A stretch of DNA of 64,000 bases from Hamadaea sp013361475 (lineage in GTDB: Bacteria > Actinomycetota > Actinomycetes > Mycobacteriales > Micromonosporaceae): NCBI RefSeq assembly GCF_040654195.1, contig NZ_JBFAHM010000006.1:1-64000 (forward strand). Direction: 5' to 3'. The notes beneath the pieces are model-generated. The model was not told where the DNA came from. It saw nothing but the letters and a program-made list of their open reading frames with translations, and did not search any database. Both the position numbers and the translations under genes were made by a program. Below are positions 25,271 through 35,009 of the stretch, piece after piece (position 1 is the stretch's first letter; each line of letters opens with the position of its first letter).

Positions 25271-28200
25271 TCAGCCGACCAGCAGGTAGCTCGAACCGAT
25301 GGCCGAGGTCCCGTCGCTGTAGGTGAGCTTGCCGAGGTAGCGGACCCCCGGCGTGAGGCCGGTCCAGGAGACCGTCAGCGACGCCGTGCCGCCGACCGTG
25401 ACCGCCTGGCTGGTGGGCGACACTGTGGCGTTGCCCGCCGACGTGCTGCCCAGCGTCCATCCGTTCAGCTTCACGTCCAGCGGACCCGCCGTCGAGCCGA
25501 ACAGCACGACGTACAGGTCATACGTGCCCGGGCCGAGGATCATCGTCTCGTTGGCGTCACCGCCGGCGCTGAGCGTCACCTCGTTCGCCGTCCCCGCCGT
25601 GTACGCGTACAGGTCGGTGTCGGTGGCGCCGGCGTAGTCCGCGTTGAAGGTGGAGTACCGGCCGACGGTGCCGGCCGGGACGGTGACGGTCAGCTTCGCC
25701 GTCCGGCTGCTGGCGGCCGGGCTGGCGTCGTCGAACGCCGGGCCGGCCGGGTCCAGCGAGTGGCTGGTGACCTCGGCCGGGACCAGCCCGGCCAGGATGG
25801 TGCTGAGCGTTCCGGCGAAGCCGGACTTCACCGGCACCGCCACGCTGCCCGCCGCCGACGAACCGGTGATCTCCGGCGACACCGCCAGGGAGACCGGCTT
25901 GACCGCGATGGGGCTGCGGACCTTGTGCTTGCCGGTGCCGAACTCCTGCCAGGTCAGCGAGCCGAAGGCCCACTCACCGATCGCGGCGGTCGTCCGGGTG
26001 ATGGTGACCGTGTAGCCCTTGGTCTTGCCCGGGGCCACCACCAGCAGCGGCGGGTTCACCTTGATCTTGAAGCCGGCCGGGGCCGACACGATCGGGAGGT
26101 AGACGCCCGCGCGCTTGGTCACGTTGGTGACCGACCGCTTGATCGTCTGCGCACCGGCGAGGTCACCGACGGCGATCGACGGGTAGTTCAGGTCGCTCGG
26201 GTCGACCGTCGGGTAGCTCGCGCAGAACGACGGGTCGGTGATGAGCTGGAACTGTCCCAGCGCGCAGCCGTACGCGATCCAGTCGGTCGGCGTCGAGTCG
26301 TAGACCAGGCCGGGGTCGAACGCCGGAGCCGGGGTCACGTGGCCCGATCCGAAGTTCAGCGGCGTCGCGTCGCCGAACGCCCACTGGATCGGCTTGCCCT
26401 GGTTGTCCTTGGTGCTCGCCGTCGTCATCAGCGCGGACTTGACCGCCATCGGCGACCAGTCCGGGTGCTTGGCGATCAGCAGCGCGGCGAGGCCTGCGAT
26501 GTGCGGGGACGACATCGAGGTGCCCGAGTAGGTCGCGAAGCTGTTGCCGTAGTTGGCGGCGGTCGGCGCCACCGAGGCGATGACGTCCACGCCCGGCGCG
26601 GTGATGTCCGGCTTGAGCAGGTCGCCGTTGCCGGCGATCGCCGGGCCGTACGAGGAGAACCCGGCCATCTGCGGTGCCCGCACCTTCGCGGTGTCGACCG
26701 CGCTGAGGCTTGCGGTCGCGCCCGCCGTCTGGGCGTACGCCCGGACCGCCGCGCCCGCCGTCGAGTCGAGGTGCACGGTCGGCAGGAAGTGGTCGTCGCC
26801 GTTCAGCGACTGTGCCGCCGAGGTGTTGGCGAGGACCACGCCCACTCCGCCCGCATCCTTGACGGCCAGGCTCTTCTCGACCCGGGCGTTGCCACCACGG
26901 TCACACACGACGATCTTGCCGGCGGTGAGCGCCGGGTCCAGCGTGCCGACGTAGCACAGCTGGGCCTGCGTCGGGTCCGCTTCGGCCTTCTTCACCGCCG
27001 ACGAGTAGACCAGCGGCGACGAGGCGACCGCGGCCGGGATGGTGCCGATGCCCGTGTACGTCGAGCCGTTGCCCAGCGTGACGGACTTCGCGTTGCCGCG
27101 GTCGTGCGTGCTTGCCGCGACGGTCGTGATCCACGGGTCGTTGTGCGCGACGCTGCTCTCGCCGATGGTGTCGCCATCGTTGCCGGCCGAGGCCGAGACG
27201 AAGACGCCCGCCGCGGCCGCGTTGAAGAACGCGATCTCGGCACCGGCCACGATGTACGCCGACGAGCCGGAGATGGAGTAGTTGATGACGTCCACGCCGT
27301 CCGCCGTGGCCTGCTCGATCGCGGCGACGAGGTCGATCTCCTGACCGTGGCCGGAGCCGTCGGCACCCTGCCACAGCGCCTTGTACATGGCGAGGCGGGC
27401 GGCCGGGGCCATGCCGCTGATGCTGCCGACGTCGTTGCCGCCGATGGTGGCCTTCACGCCGAAGTCGCCCGCCGCCGTCGACGAGGTGTGCGAGCCGTGG
27501 CCGCCGTAGTCGCGCGGCGAGTCGAACTCGAAGTCCTCGATCTCCGGGAAGCCCTCGCGGTAGTACCGTGCGCCGATCAGCTTGTTGTTGCAGGGCACCG
27601 GGGCCTCGACACCCGAGTCGCAGGTGCCGTGCCACTTCGCGGCGATGGTCTTCGCGTCCGGGCGAGGCTCGGACAGCGGCGCGAACGACGCGCTCTCCGG
27701 CCAGATGCCGGAGTCGATGACGCCCACGATGACGCCCTCACCGGCCCGCTTGTCGCCGTGGAACTGCTGGTTCCACACGCCGTTCTTCCCGGTCAGGCCG
27801 AGGAAGTCCCGCGTCGTGGTGGTGTCGGCGGTGTAGGTCTGGCTCTCCCACAGTTTCTTGATGCCGGAGGTCTTCGCCAGCTTCTGCGCCTCGGCGGCGG
27901 TCAGCCGGACCGCGAAGCCGTTGAAGGTCACGCCATAGTCGTAGGCCTTCGTCGCGGGGTTGATGCCGGCCGCACGCAGTGCCTTGTCGTGCTTGCCGGT
28001 CAGATACCTCCGGTACGCCGTCGCGCTGCTCGAGTGCGCGTCCAGCCGCTTGCCCTGCGCCGTACGGGTGGCGGTGTAGCCCGAGACCTTGCCGTCGTAC
28101 GTCGCGACCGGGGCGTCGATCGCCTGCACGATGTAGAGCTTGGTCGGCTGCGCCGAGCCGGCGGCGACGGCCTGCGTACTGCTGCCGGCGATCAAGCCGC

Positions 28201-28273
28201 TGGCAACGAGGGCGAGCGCCGCCAGGGCCGCCGTCGCAGGCGCGCGCCGGCCCTTCGGCCGGGGTGCGTTCAT
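25271..28273 (-). CDS. Secreted subtilisin-like serine protease (S8 family)
   Basis: The 1000-residue preproprotein has a signal peptide (residues 1-35, ending AVAAG), an inhibitor I9-type propeptide (about 45-140), and an S8 catalytic domain with Asp in VIDSGIWPE (about 185), His in GGHGSHTSS (about 260) and Ser in SGTSMSSPHIAGL (about 585). A PA domain is inserted (about 400-500, KIVVCDRGGNARVEKS), and C-terminal Fn3-like and PPC-like beta domains follow. The layout matches plant-cucumisin-like S8 proteases of actinobacteria, which act outside the cell. The ATG at 28273 has GGAGAGGA seven bases upstream. Confidence 0.95.
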   Translation of the reverse strand: MNAPRPKGRRAPATAALAALALVASGLIAGSSTQAVAAGSAQPTKLYIVQAIDAPVATYDGKVSGYTATRTAQGKRLDAHSSSATAYRRYLTGKHDKALRAAGINPATKAYDYGVTFNGFAVRLTAAEAQKLAKTSGIKKLWESQTYTADTTTTRDFLGLTGKNGVWNQQFHGDKRAGEGVIVGVIDSGIWPESASFAPLSEPRPDAKTIAAKWHGTCDSGVEAPVPCNNKLIGARYYREGFPEIEDFEFDSPRDYGGHGSHTSSTAAGDFGVKATIGGNDVGSISGMAPAARLAMYKALWQGADGSGHGQEIDLVAAIEQATADGVDVINYSISGSSAYIVAGAEIAFFNAAAAGVFVSASAGNDGDTIGESSVAHNDPWITTVAASTHDRGNAKSVTLGNGSTYTGIGTIPAAVASSPLVYSSAVKKAEADPTQAQLCYVGTLDPALTAGKIVVCDRGGNARVEKSLAVKDAGGVGVVLANTSAAQSLNGDDHFLPTVHLDSTAGAAVRAYAQTAGATASLSAVDTAKVRAPQMAGFSSYGPAIAGNGDLLKPDITAPGVDVIASVAPTAANYGNSFATYSGTSMSSPHIAGLAALLIAKHPDWSPMAVKSALMTTASTKDNQGKPIQWAFGDATPLNFGSGHVTPAPAFDPGLVYDSTPTDWIAYGCALGQFQLITDPSFCASYPTVDPSDLNYPSIAVGDLAGAQTIKRSVTNVTKRAGVYLPIVSAPAGFKIKVNPPLLVVAPGKTKGYTVTITRTTAAIGEWAFGSLTWQEFGTGKHKVRSPIAVKPVSLAVSPEITGSSAAGSVAVPVKSGFAGTLSTILAGLVPAEVTSHSLDPAGPAFDDASPAASSRTAKLTVTVPAGTVGRYSTFNADYAGATDTDLYAYTAGTANEVTLSAGGDANETMILGPGTYDLYVVLFGSTAGPLDVKLNGWTLGSTSAGNATVSPTSQAVTVGGTASLTVSWTGLTPGVRYLGKLTYSDGTSAIGSSYLLVG

Positions 28274-28476
28274 GGGGGTTTCCTCTCCAGTCGGCGAACC
28301 GTGATCGTGAACGGTCCACATGGTTCCGGAGCGTATGACTCAGGGGTACGACGCTTACTCACCTGATCGACCACAGACGGCAAGCCGATCGGTGGAGGCG
28401 GTGCATCTGGTGTGGACGATGGAGTTCGCCATTCGATCGCGGGCGGCCCAATGACAGACTTGTCATCCCGATGGGA

Positions 28477-29883
28477 TCAGATCAGCATGTTCACCGCCGC
28501 GTACCAGAGGGCCAGGTAGAGGACCTGGAACGGGCGCTGCGAACGGGTCACCGACCCCAATGACCAGGCCAGCGACGGGATCGCCAGGACGCAGCCGGCC
28601 CCGATCGCCAGGCTCGGCAGCGAACCGGCGATCAGCCACCGGACCATCGGCCCGAAACCGAGTAGCGCGGTGAACAGCACCCCGGCCAGCCACTCCGCCG
28701 CCGCTCGCCGCCCCGGCCCCGGGTACGCCCCCAGCAGCCCCGTCATCGAGGACTCGTGCCGGAACGCGCCGAGCCGGGACCAGACCAGCACCGGCCACAG
28801 CCAGACGATGGGCAGCAGAGCCGGTGCGGCCAGTCCACTGAGGGCCAGCCCGACGGCGATCAGCCACCACCACAGCGAGGCATGCCGGACGAGCACACGA
28901 GCCTCACCGCCTACGAGGCCGGCGAAACCCGCACCGTGAACCACCACGGTGACCGGCCGATGGCCGAACCCCGCGCCGGCCGTCGGCTCGATCGGCCGGG
29001 CAGCGCCCCGACGGCGCGATGGCGGCCGGGTGTCGAACCGGTGGAACCACAGCGTGGGAAGGGCCGCGACGCCGACCGACAGTGCTGTCAGCACCGCACG
29101 ATCGGCGAGGAATCCGCTGGTCAGGTGCAGACCGGACCAGGTGAACGTCCGCAGCGGCTCGTCGAGATACATGAAGCCGACGCTGAACTCGGTAACGCGT
29201 ACGCCCAGCGCGGTCAGGTCGGCCCGCATCGAGTCGGCGAGCGCCTGCCCGCCCAATCCGCCGAGTGGCGCCGCCCCTCCTTGCCCGGCGAGTGCACCGA
29301 GCGAAGCGGTGAAGAACCACACGACCGTTCCGAAGCCGCCCCGCAGCAGCCGGATCGTCTCGAACACGACGGCCAACGCGGCGGTGACCGCCAGGACGGG
29401 CAAGGTGAGCAGCAGGAATGGGGCCAGCAGGCCAATCGGGTCCACCGCCCGGGACTCGCCCCGGATCAGTTGCAGCACCGCCGAGGTGACCACGAGGACC
29501 CCGGTCATCGAGCCGAGCACCAGGACATTGCTGAGGAATTTGCCGAGCAGGTACGCCCAGCCCGCCATCGGCGTCGCGGCCAGCACCTGGCCGACCCCGG
29601 TCGACTCGTCGCGCGTCACCGAACCCCGGATGGCGAAGAAGCCTCCGATCATCAGCCACATCGAGGCGGCCAGCGCCGTCACTGCTCCGACATAGGCGCT
29701 GGTGTAGAGCCCCCGATATGCGCCCGCGTTGACGATGACCCAGTGCGCGTCCCGGGCGGGCACCGCCAGCCAGGCCAACGCCACCGCACCCAGCAGCACG
29801 ACCAGGTACGCCGGACGCCGTGACCGTTCGCGGAAGTCCGCACCCGCCAGTGCGGTGACGGTCCGCAGACTCCGGGCGTTCAC
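28477..29883 (-). CDS. ABC transporter permease
   Basis: The 468-residue integral membrane protein has about ten hydrophobic segments, for example AYLVVLLGAVALAWLAV near the N-terminus and LVVTSAVLQLI in the first half. It overlaps the preceding ATPase gene by four bases (ATGA), so the two are translationally coupled and form one exporter. It belongs to the ABC-2-like permease group, and the substrate is unknown. Confidence 0.88.
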   Translation of the reverse strand: MNARSLRTVTALAGADFRERSRRPAYLVVLLGAVALAWLAVPARDAHWVIVNAGAYRGLYTSAYVGAVTALAASMWLMIGGFFAIRGSVTRDESTGVGQVLAATPMAGWAYLLGKFLSNVLVLGSMTGVLVVTSAVLQLIRGESRAVDPIGLLAPFLLLTLPVLAVTAALAVVFETIRLLRGGFGTVVWFFTASLGALAGQGGAAPLGGLGGQALADSMRADLTALGVRVTEFSVGFMYLDEPLRTFTWSGLHLTSGFLADRAVLTALSVGVAALPTLWFHRFDTRPPSRRRGAARPIEPTAGAGFGHRPVTVVVHGAGFAGLVGGEARVLVRHASLWWWLIAVGLALSGLAAPALLPIVWLWPVLVWSRLGAFRHESSMTGLLGAYPGPGRRAAAEWLAGVLFTALLGFGPMVRWLIAGSLPSLAIGAGCVLAIPSLAWSLGSVTRSQRPFQVLYLALWYAAVNMLI

Positions 29884-30746
29884 CGGCCCGCCGCCACGAG
29901 ACCGAGGTACGCGTCCTCCAGCTCCGGCGCGACCGCCTGCGCGTCGGCCGTCGGCGGCTCCAACGCGAACACCCTCGCCCGCACCGCATCCCCGGAGCGC
30001 AGTACGCGGCTGAGCGCATGCCGGCTCTGCAGGTGTGCGACGTGTTCGGGACGCGTGGTCACCTCCCAGACCCGGCCCTGCGCCGCCTGCAGGAGGGCGT
30101 CGAGGGTGCCCCGATAGCGCAGGCGGCCGCCCGAAACCACCGCCACCTCGGTCGCGATCGCCTCGATGTCGCTGACGATGTGCGTCGACAGCAGCACGAG
30201 CCGGTCGCGGGCCAGGTCACTGAGCAGGTTGCGAAACCGCATCCGCTCCTCGGGGTCGAGCCCGGCGGTGGGCTCGTCGACGATGAGGACCTGCGGATCG
30301 GCCAGCAGGGTTTGAGCGATTCCCACGCGGCGCAGCATGCCACCGGAGTAACCGCCCAGCGGCCGCTTCGCCGCCTCGGTCAGGTTGACCAGATCGAGCA
30401 GTTCGTCGATGCGAGCCCGGGCAGATCGCGCCGACAACCCCTTCACCGCCGCCAGGTACGCCAGGAACTCTCGGGCGGTCAGGTGGGTGTAGACGCCGAA
30501 GTCCTGCGGTAGATATCCCAGCGCCCGCCGGAGCGACTCGGGTCTGGCCGTCGCGTCCGCCCCGAGGAAGCGGACTTGCCCACTGGTCGGGCGGGTGACG
30601 GTGGCCGCGATGCGCATGAGGGTGGACTTGCCCGCGCCGTTCGGGCCGAGCAGGCCGACCAGCCCGGGGCCGAACCGCAGGGTGAGGCGGTCCACGGCCC
30701 GTTTGCCGCCCGGGTACACCTTGGTGATCTCGTCGAGTTCCAGCAC
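29880..30746 (-). CDS. ABC transporter ATP-binding protein
   Basis: The 288-residue ATPase has Walker A GPNGAGKST, signature SGGMLRRVGIAQ (LSGGQ-equivalent YSGGM) and Walker B VLIVDEPTAGLDP. The fold matches the CcmA/DRA-type exporter ATPases. The start is GTG 30746. It powers the permease at 28477-29883. Divergently oriented 62 bases away is a histidine kinase/response regulator pair, which plausibly controls the transporter. Confidence 0.94.
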   Translation of the reverse strand: MLELDEITKVYPGGKRAVDRLTLRFGPGLVGLLGPNGAGKSTLMRIAATVTRPTSGQVRFLGADATARPESLRRALGYLPQDFGVYTHLTAREFLAYLAAVKGLSARSARARIDELLDLVNLTEAAKRPLGGYSGGMLRRVGIAQTLLADPQVLIVDEPTAGLDPEERMRFRNLLSDLARDRLVLLSTHIVSDIEAIATEVAVVSGGRLRYRGTLDALLQAAQGRVWEVTTRPEHVAHLQSRHALSRVLRSGDAVRARVFALEPPTADAQAVAPELEDAYLGLVAAGR

Positions 30747-30808
30747 GTGCTCCAGCCGACCATCCGGGCCGGTCCTCTGGCACTACGCCCAAGGGGCATC
30801 TGAAAGGT
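30747..30808. promoter_or_regulatory. Divergent promoter region between ABC ATPase and histidine kinase
   Basis: These 62 bases separate two genes reading away from each other, so both promoters must lie here or overlap the coding ends. No convincing -10/-35 pair or operator repeat was recognised. Confidence 0.4.
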
Positions 30809-32098
30809 ATGCCTAGGCCTACTGTGCCGTGGCGTCCGCCGCGCTACGTTGATCAGGTGCTTCGGCTTGGCGGCCGGCGGGGGCTGCGATGGTGGCCCCG
30901 TGCGCTGGCTTATCTCGTCTCGTCGCCGCCGGTGATGATCACCGTCGCGGTGCCGATGGGCGTACTCGCCTTGCCGTGGCTTCTGCTCCTCGGTGAGGCC
31001 GGCCGGGCGTCGTTCGCCCGGATCGTGCTGCTGGGCCTCGCCGGTCTGCTGCTCGTCGGCGGACTCGGGCCGCCGTTCGCCCGTGTGGTCGCGGCGTTCG
31101 AACGGTGGCGGCTACGGCTGGCCGATCCCCGGCCGCTCCCTTCCCCGCGCTCCGGCGCCGGCCGGCTGCCGTGGCTCGATCCGGTGGCGTGGCGTGAGTT
31201 CGCATACGCGATCCTCCTGGTCACCGCATTGCCCGCGCTCTACCTGCTGACCTCGATGTCGGTGCTGCTGGCGGCGCTCTGGATGGCGGCGCCGCTGCTC
31301 GCCGCCGAGCAGCCGGTCTCGCTCGGCTTCGGCGAAGTGAGCAGCGCCGCCGGGGCCGTCCCCTACACGGTCGCCGGGGTGATCCTGCTGCCCGTGACGG
31401 CGTACCTGTTCCTGATCCTCGCCGACGGCCACGTGGCAGTGGCCCAGGCGCTGCTCGGCGGCGACCCGCGAGACCAGCTGGTGGAGATCGCCCGCTCCCG
31501 GTCCCGGCTCGCCGACGCGTTCGAGACCGAACGCCGCCGGATCGAACGCGACCTGCACGACGGCGCGCAGCAGCGGCTGATCGGGCTGACCCTCCAACTC
31601 GGCCTGGCCCGGCACGATCTGCCTCCCGAATCACCGGCCGGGCAAGCGGTGGCCGCCGCTCACGAGCAGGCCAAGCAGCTCATGGTCGAACTGCGGGAGC
31701 TGATCCAGGGCATCCGGCCGCAGATCCTCACCGACCGGGGGCTGCCCGCCGCGCTGCGCGAACTCGCCGACCGCTCCCCCGTCGGCGTACACGTCACCGC
31801 GACCGTGCCGGAGCGGCTGCCGGCGCAGGTCGAGACGACGGCGTACTTCGTCGCCGCCGAGGCGCTGGCCAACGTGGCCAAACACTCCGGGGCTACGCAG
31901 GCCGCGGTCGAGGCGACCGTCCGCAATGGACGTCTGACCGTCGTCGTCACCGATGACGGCGTGGGCGCGGCCGATCCCGGCGGCGGCAGCGGCCTGACCG
32001 GCCTCGCCGACCGGGTCGACGCGATCGGCGGCACCACCCTCCTGTCCAGCCCGCCTGGTGGCCCGACCGTGCTGAAGGCGGAGATCCCGTGCGCCTGA
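30809..32098 (+). CDS. Sensor histidine kinase (HisKA_3/NarX type)
   Basis: The 429-residue membrane kinase has about four N-terminal hydrophobic segments (residues 30-220). The dimerisation/phosphoacceptor motif ERDLHDGAQQR places the His at 250. A HATPase domain follows, with an N-box EALANVAKHSGA and G-box DDGVGAADPGGGSGL. It should phosphorylate the downstream response regulator. Its 3' end is the left half of an 83-bp tandem duplication. Confidence 0.93.
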   Translation: MPRPTVPWRPPRYVDQVLRLGGRRGLRWWPRALAYLVSSPPVMITVAVPMGVLALPWLLLLGEAGRASFARIVLLGLAGLLLVGGLGPPFARVVAAFERWRLRLADPRPLPSPRSGAGRLPWLDPVAWREFAYAILLVTALPALYLLTSMSVLLAALWMAAPLLAAEQPVSLGFGEVSSAAGAVPYTVAGVILLPVTAYLFLILADGHVAVAQALLGGDPRDQLVEIARSRSRLADAFETERRRIERDLHDGAQQRLIGLTLQLGLARHDLPPESPAGQAVAAAHEQAKQLMVELRELIQGIRPQILTDRGLPAALRELADRSPVGVHVTATVPERLPAQVETTAYFVAAEALANVAKHSGATQAAVEATVRNGRLTVVVTDDGVGAADPGGGSGLTGLADRVDAIGGTTLLSSPPGGPTVLKAEIPCA

Positions 32099-32207
32099 TC
32101 GGATCCGAGCCTGCCGAGCCGTCGTTGTCCAGCCCACCCGGCGACCCGACCGTGCCGAAGGCGGAAACGCCGTGCGCCTGATCGGATCCGAGACTGCCGA
32201 GCCGTCG
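32042..32207. repeat. 83-bp tandem duplication across kinase/regulator junction
   Basis: 32042-32124 and 32125-32207 align without gaps, with about ten differences by eye. Each copy contains the kinase's last codons, the overlapping GTGCGCCTGA stop/start, and the first codons of the response regulator. The left copy provides the true kinase end and the right copy provides the true regulator start. Confidence 0.93.
32089..32181 (+). CDS. 30-codon bridging ORF created by the duplication
   Basis: A GTG at 32089 (overlapping the kinase TGA at 32096) opens a frame of 30 codons. It starts RLIGSEPAEPS (regulator-like) and ends VPKAETPCA (kinase-tail-like), then stops at TGA 32179-32181, overlapping the regulator GTG at 32172. 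It is probably a coupling frame rather than a functional protein. Translation is inference. Confidence 0.35.
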   Translation: MRLIGSEPAEPSLSSPPGDPTVPKAETPCA

Positions 32208-32858
32208 CCCGTCCGAGTCGTGCTCGCAGAGGACGGCGTACTCCTGCGGGAAGGGCTGGCCGGGCTGCTCGCCCGCTTCGGCTTCACCGTCGTGGCGGCG
32301 GTCGGCGACGCACCCTCACTCCTTTCGGCGTGGGCCGCGGAGCAGCCGGATCTCGTGGTCACCGACATCCGCATGCCACCCGGCTATACCGACGAAGGGC
32401 TGCGCGCCGCGTTGGAGTTGCGGAAGCAGCGCCCGGCTCCGGCGGTCGCCGTGCTCAGCCAATACGTCCAGCACTCCTTCGCCGCCGACCTGCTCGAGTC
32501 GGGTGGCGGTCGCGGCGTCGGCTATCTGCTCAAGGACCGCATCGTGGATGTCGAGGAGTTCGCCGCGACCCTGCATCAGATCGCGTCCGGCGGGACAGTG
32601 GTGGACCCGGAGGTCGTCCGGCAACTCCTCCAACGGCACCGCGATCCGCTGTCGCGATTGTCGCCCCGCGAAGGCGAAGTCCTCGGACTACTGGCCGAGG
32701 GCCACTCGAACGCCGCGATCGCCCGGCGTCTGGTGGTGACCGAGGCTGCTGTGGGCAAACACGTCGGCAACATCTTCGCCAAGCTCGACCTGCCGCCGAC
32801 CGACGACACGAATCGCCGGGTGCTGGCCGTGCTGACCTACCTCAACGCCGACGCCTGA
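32172..32858 (+). CDS. NarL/FixJ-type response regulator
   Basis: The 228-residue protein has a receiver domain with acidic pocket AED and phosphoacceptor D65 (VVTDIRMP), and the conserved Lys in YLLKDRI. A LuxR-type HTH follows (LSPREGEVLGLLAEGHSNAA then VVTEAAVGKHVGNIFAKL). It pairs with the kinase just upstream and may control the divergent ABC exporter. GTG 32172 overlaps the 30-codon bridging frame. Confidence 0.93.
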   Translation: MRLIGSETAEPSPVRVVLAEDGVLLREGLAGLLARFGFTVVAAVGDAPSLLSAWAAEQPDLVVTDIRMPPGYTDEGLRAALELRKQRPAPAVAVLSQYVQHSFAADLLESGGGRGVGYLLKDRIVDVEEFAATLHQIASGGTVVDPEVVRQLLQRHRDPLSRLSPREGEVLGLLAEGHSNAAIARRLVVTEAAVGKHVGNIFAKLDLPPTDDTNRRVLAVLTYLNADA

Positions 32859-32937
32859 CCCGACGGCGCCAATCGCAAGCCCTCCGGCTCGGAACCAACC
32901 CACGCCACACGGCACAGCACAGCGCCCCGATCCCACC

Positions 32938-32992
32938 GGATCACGGTTCCCGGTCGAATCATCGCCCAAGATTCGACCGACATCCCTGATCC
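32938..32992. repeat. Palindromic repeat family 1, copy D
   Basis: A 55-bp inverted repeat (GGATCACGGTTCCCGG on the left and CGACATCCCTGATCC on the right). It lies between the convergent response-regulator genes and may serve both as terminator. Confidence 0.9.
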
Positions 32993-33010
32993 AGCCCTGA
33001 GAAACACGGG

Positions 33011-33673
33011 TCAGCGGCGACGCGGCGTGATCAGCCCCGACTCGTACGCCCACACCACGAGCTGCGCCCGATCCCGGCAGTGGAGTTTCATCATCGCCCG
33101 GTTGACGTGGGTCTTCGCGGTCAACGGGCTGATCACCATCCGTTCGGCGATCTCGTCGTTGCTGAGTCCGCGGGCGACCAGTTCGACGATCTCCTGTTCG
33201 CGGGCGGTGAGGACTTCGCGTCCGGCGGCTGGGTCGGCTCCCGGCGGTCCGGCGACGAATTCGCTGATCAGCGTACGCGTGATCGCCGGAGCGAGTAGGG
33301 CGTCACCCCGGGCGACGACCGCGATCGCCTGCAGTAGTTCGGCGGGGTCGGAGTCTTTGAGGAGGAACCCGCTGGCACCGGCCCGCAGGGCGGCGAACAC
33401 ATAGGAGTCGAGCCCGTAGTTGGTCAGGATCAGCACCCGTACGCCGCTCAGCCGGGGCTCGGCGGCGATGCGCCGGGTTGCCTCGATCCCGTCGAGGCCG
33501 GGCATCTGCACGTCCATGAGCACGACGTCGGGTTGGAGCCGGGTGGCTTCGGCGACCGCCGCCGCCCCGTCGGCGGCCTCTCCGACGACCGCCAGCTCGT
33601 CCTCGGCTTCGAGCAGCGCCCGGAACCCGGCGCGCATGAGCGCCTGATCGTCGGCGAGCAGCACTTTGATCAT
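33011..33673 (-). CDS. NarL/FixJ-type response regulator
   Basis: The 220-residue protein has a receiver domain with D54 in VLMDVQMPGLDG and Lys in FLLKDSDP. A LuxR-type HTH follows (LTAREQEIVELVARGLSNDE then MVISPLTAKTHVNRAMMKL). Its ATG overlaps the kinase stop by four bases, so the pair is coupled. Target genes are unknown. Confidence 0.94.
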   Translation of the reverse strand: MIKVLLADDQALMRAGFRALLEAEDELAVVGEAADGAAAVAEATRLQPDVVLMDVQMPGLDGIEATRRIAAEPRLSGVRVLILTNYGLDSYVFAALRAGASGFLLKDSDPAELLQAIAVVARGDALLAPAITRTLISEFVAGPPGADPAAGREVLTAREQEIVELVARGLSNDEIAERMVISPLTAKTHVNRAMMKLHCRDRAQLVVWAYESGLITPRRR

Positions 33674-34866
33674 GGAGTTTCCTGTCGCGACACGCCGTCG
33701 ACACCAGAGTTTACTCCATGATCAACGGGGACGCCGGCGGAGGCGGAGGGGACGGGGGTTAGGGCGATGGGGAGTGGGAGGCAGGCGCGGACGGCGAAGC
33801 CGCCGCTGTCGACCGGTCCGGCCGACAGTGTCCCGCCGAGCCCGGTGACCCGTTCCCGCATCCCGCGCAGCCCGACCCCCGGGGTGACGGGCCGATCGGT
33901 GACGGGACCGTCGTCGGTCACCGAGATGACGACCGCCGCCGGCTGGTAGGCGACCGCGACCGAGGCGGCGGCCGATCCGGCGTGCTTGGCGACGTTGGTC
34001 AGCCCCTCCTGGACCACCCGGTACGCGGCCTGGTCCACCTCGGCCGGCAGCGACCGCGGTTCGCCGGAGATCTCCACCGTCACCGGTACGCCCAAGGACC
34101 GGGTCCGCTCCAGCAGCTCGGGCAGCCGATCGAGCCCAGCACTGTCCATATCAGACGTACGCAGCACACCCAGCGTGGCGCGCAGTTCCCGCATCGCATC
34201 CGCGCTCGCCTCTTGAATGGCCAGCAGCGCCGGTGGCGGTTCCTCGCCGTGTTTGCGAGCGAGATGCACCGCGATCCCGGCCTGCACTTTGATCACCGAA
34301 ATGCTGTGCGTCAGCGCGTCGTGCAGCTCGCGGGCGATCCGCAGGCGTTCCTCGCCGGCCCGGCGCAGCGCCATCTCCTCACGGGTGCGTTCGGCTTCCA
34401 GCGCCCGCTGCTCGACCTGAGCCAGGTACGCCTGCCGCTGCCGCGCGATCAGACCCGCGATGTTGGCCGCGACGAACCAGCCGAGCAGCAACGACGTACG
34501 CTCGCCTACCTGTTGCGGAAGCCCGCCGCTGGACGTGGAGATGTCGTACGCGAGGAAGCCGGTCAGGAACACGACGCTGGCGACGGCGGCCGAGATGCGA
34601 TGGCCCAGCCAGCCTGCGACGTAGACGGTGCCGAGGACGGCGAACGAGGCCGACACCCCGGCGTGGACGCGTACGTGGAAGGCGAGCATCGCGACGGTCA
34701 CCACGGCCATCGCGGGTACCGGGTACTTGCGGCAGACGGCCACCGCCCCCGCGGTCAGCAAGGCCAGCGCGACTTCGACGACGCCGACGTGGCCGGCCTC
34801 CGGCACGAGGGCCGCGTTGCCGAGCAGGACGGCCGCGATCACGAGACCACCGATGGCGAAGGGCAT
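33670..34866 (-). CDS. Sensor histidine kinase (NarL-partner type)
   Basis: The 398-residue membrane kinase has about five TM helices in residues 1-140, a coiled linker, the phosphoacceptor H182 in IARELHDALTHSISV, and a HATPase domain with EGLTNVAKHAGSAA and DDGPVTDRPVTPGVGL. Its stop overlaps the response regulator's ATG. The signal sensed is unknown. Confidence 0.93.
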   Translation of the reverse strand: MPFAIGGLVIAAVLLGNAALVPEAGHVGVVEVALALLTAGAVAVCRKYPVPAMAVVTVAMLAFHVRVHAGVSASFAVLGTVYVAGWLGHRISAAVASVVFLTGFLAYDISTSSGGLPQQVGERTSLLLGWFVAANIAGLIARQRQAYLAQVEQRALEAERTREEMALRRAGEERLRIARELHDALTHSISVIKVQAGIAVHLARKHGEEPPPALLAIQEASADAMRELRATLGVLRTSDMDSAGLDRLPELLERTRSLGVPVTVEISGEPRSLPAEVDQAAYRVVQEGLTNVAKHAGSAAASVAVAYQPAAVVISVTDDGPVTDRPVTPGVGLRGMRERVTGLGGTLSAGPVDSGGFAVRACLPLPIALTPVPSASAGVPVDHGVNSGVDGVSRQETP

Positions 34867-35009
34867 AACCGCACTCTAGAACGGCCGTCGCCCCGAATCG
34901 TCCTGCGTTTGCCGTAGATCACGCGTACTGCGATCGCGGTATCGGCGGCCCGCCAAGTGCCTGCGGCCGCACGACGTTTTCGCCACGCTGCGCGACGAGC
35001 ATCGAGATC

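Noticed and set aside
25109..28366. 1085-codon plus-strand frame
   Set aside because: It is antisense to the subtilisin-like protease, which has complete catalytic motifs and a signal peptide.
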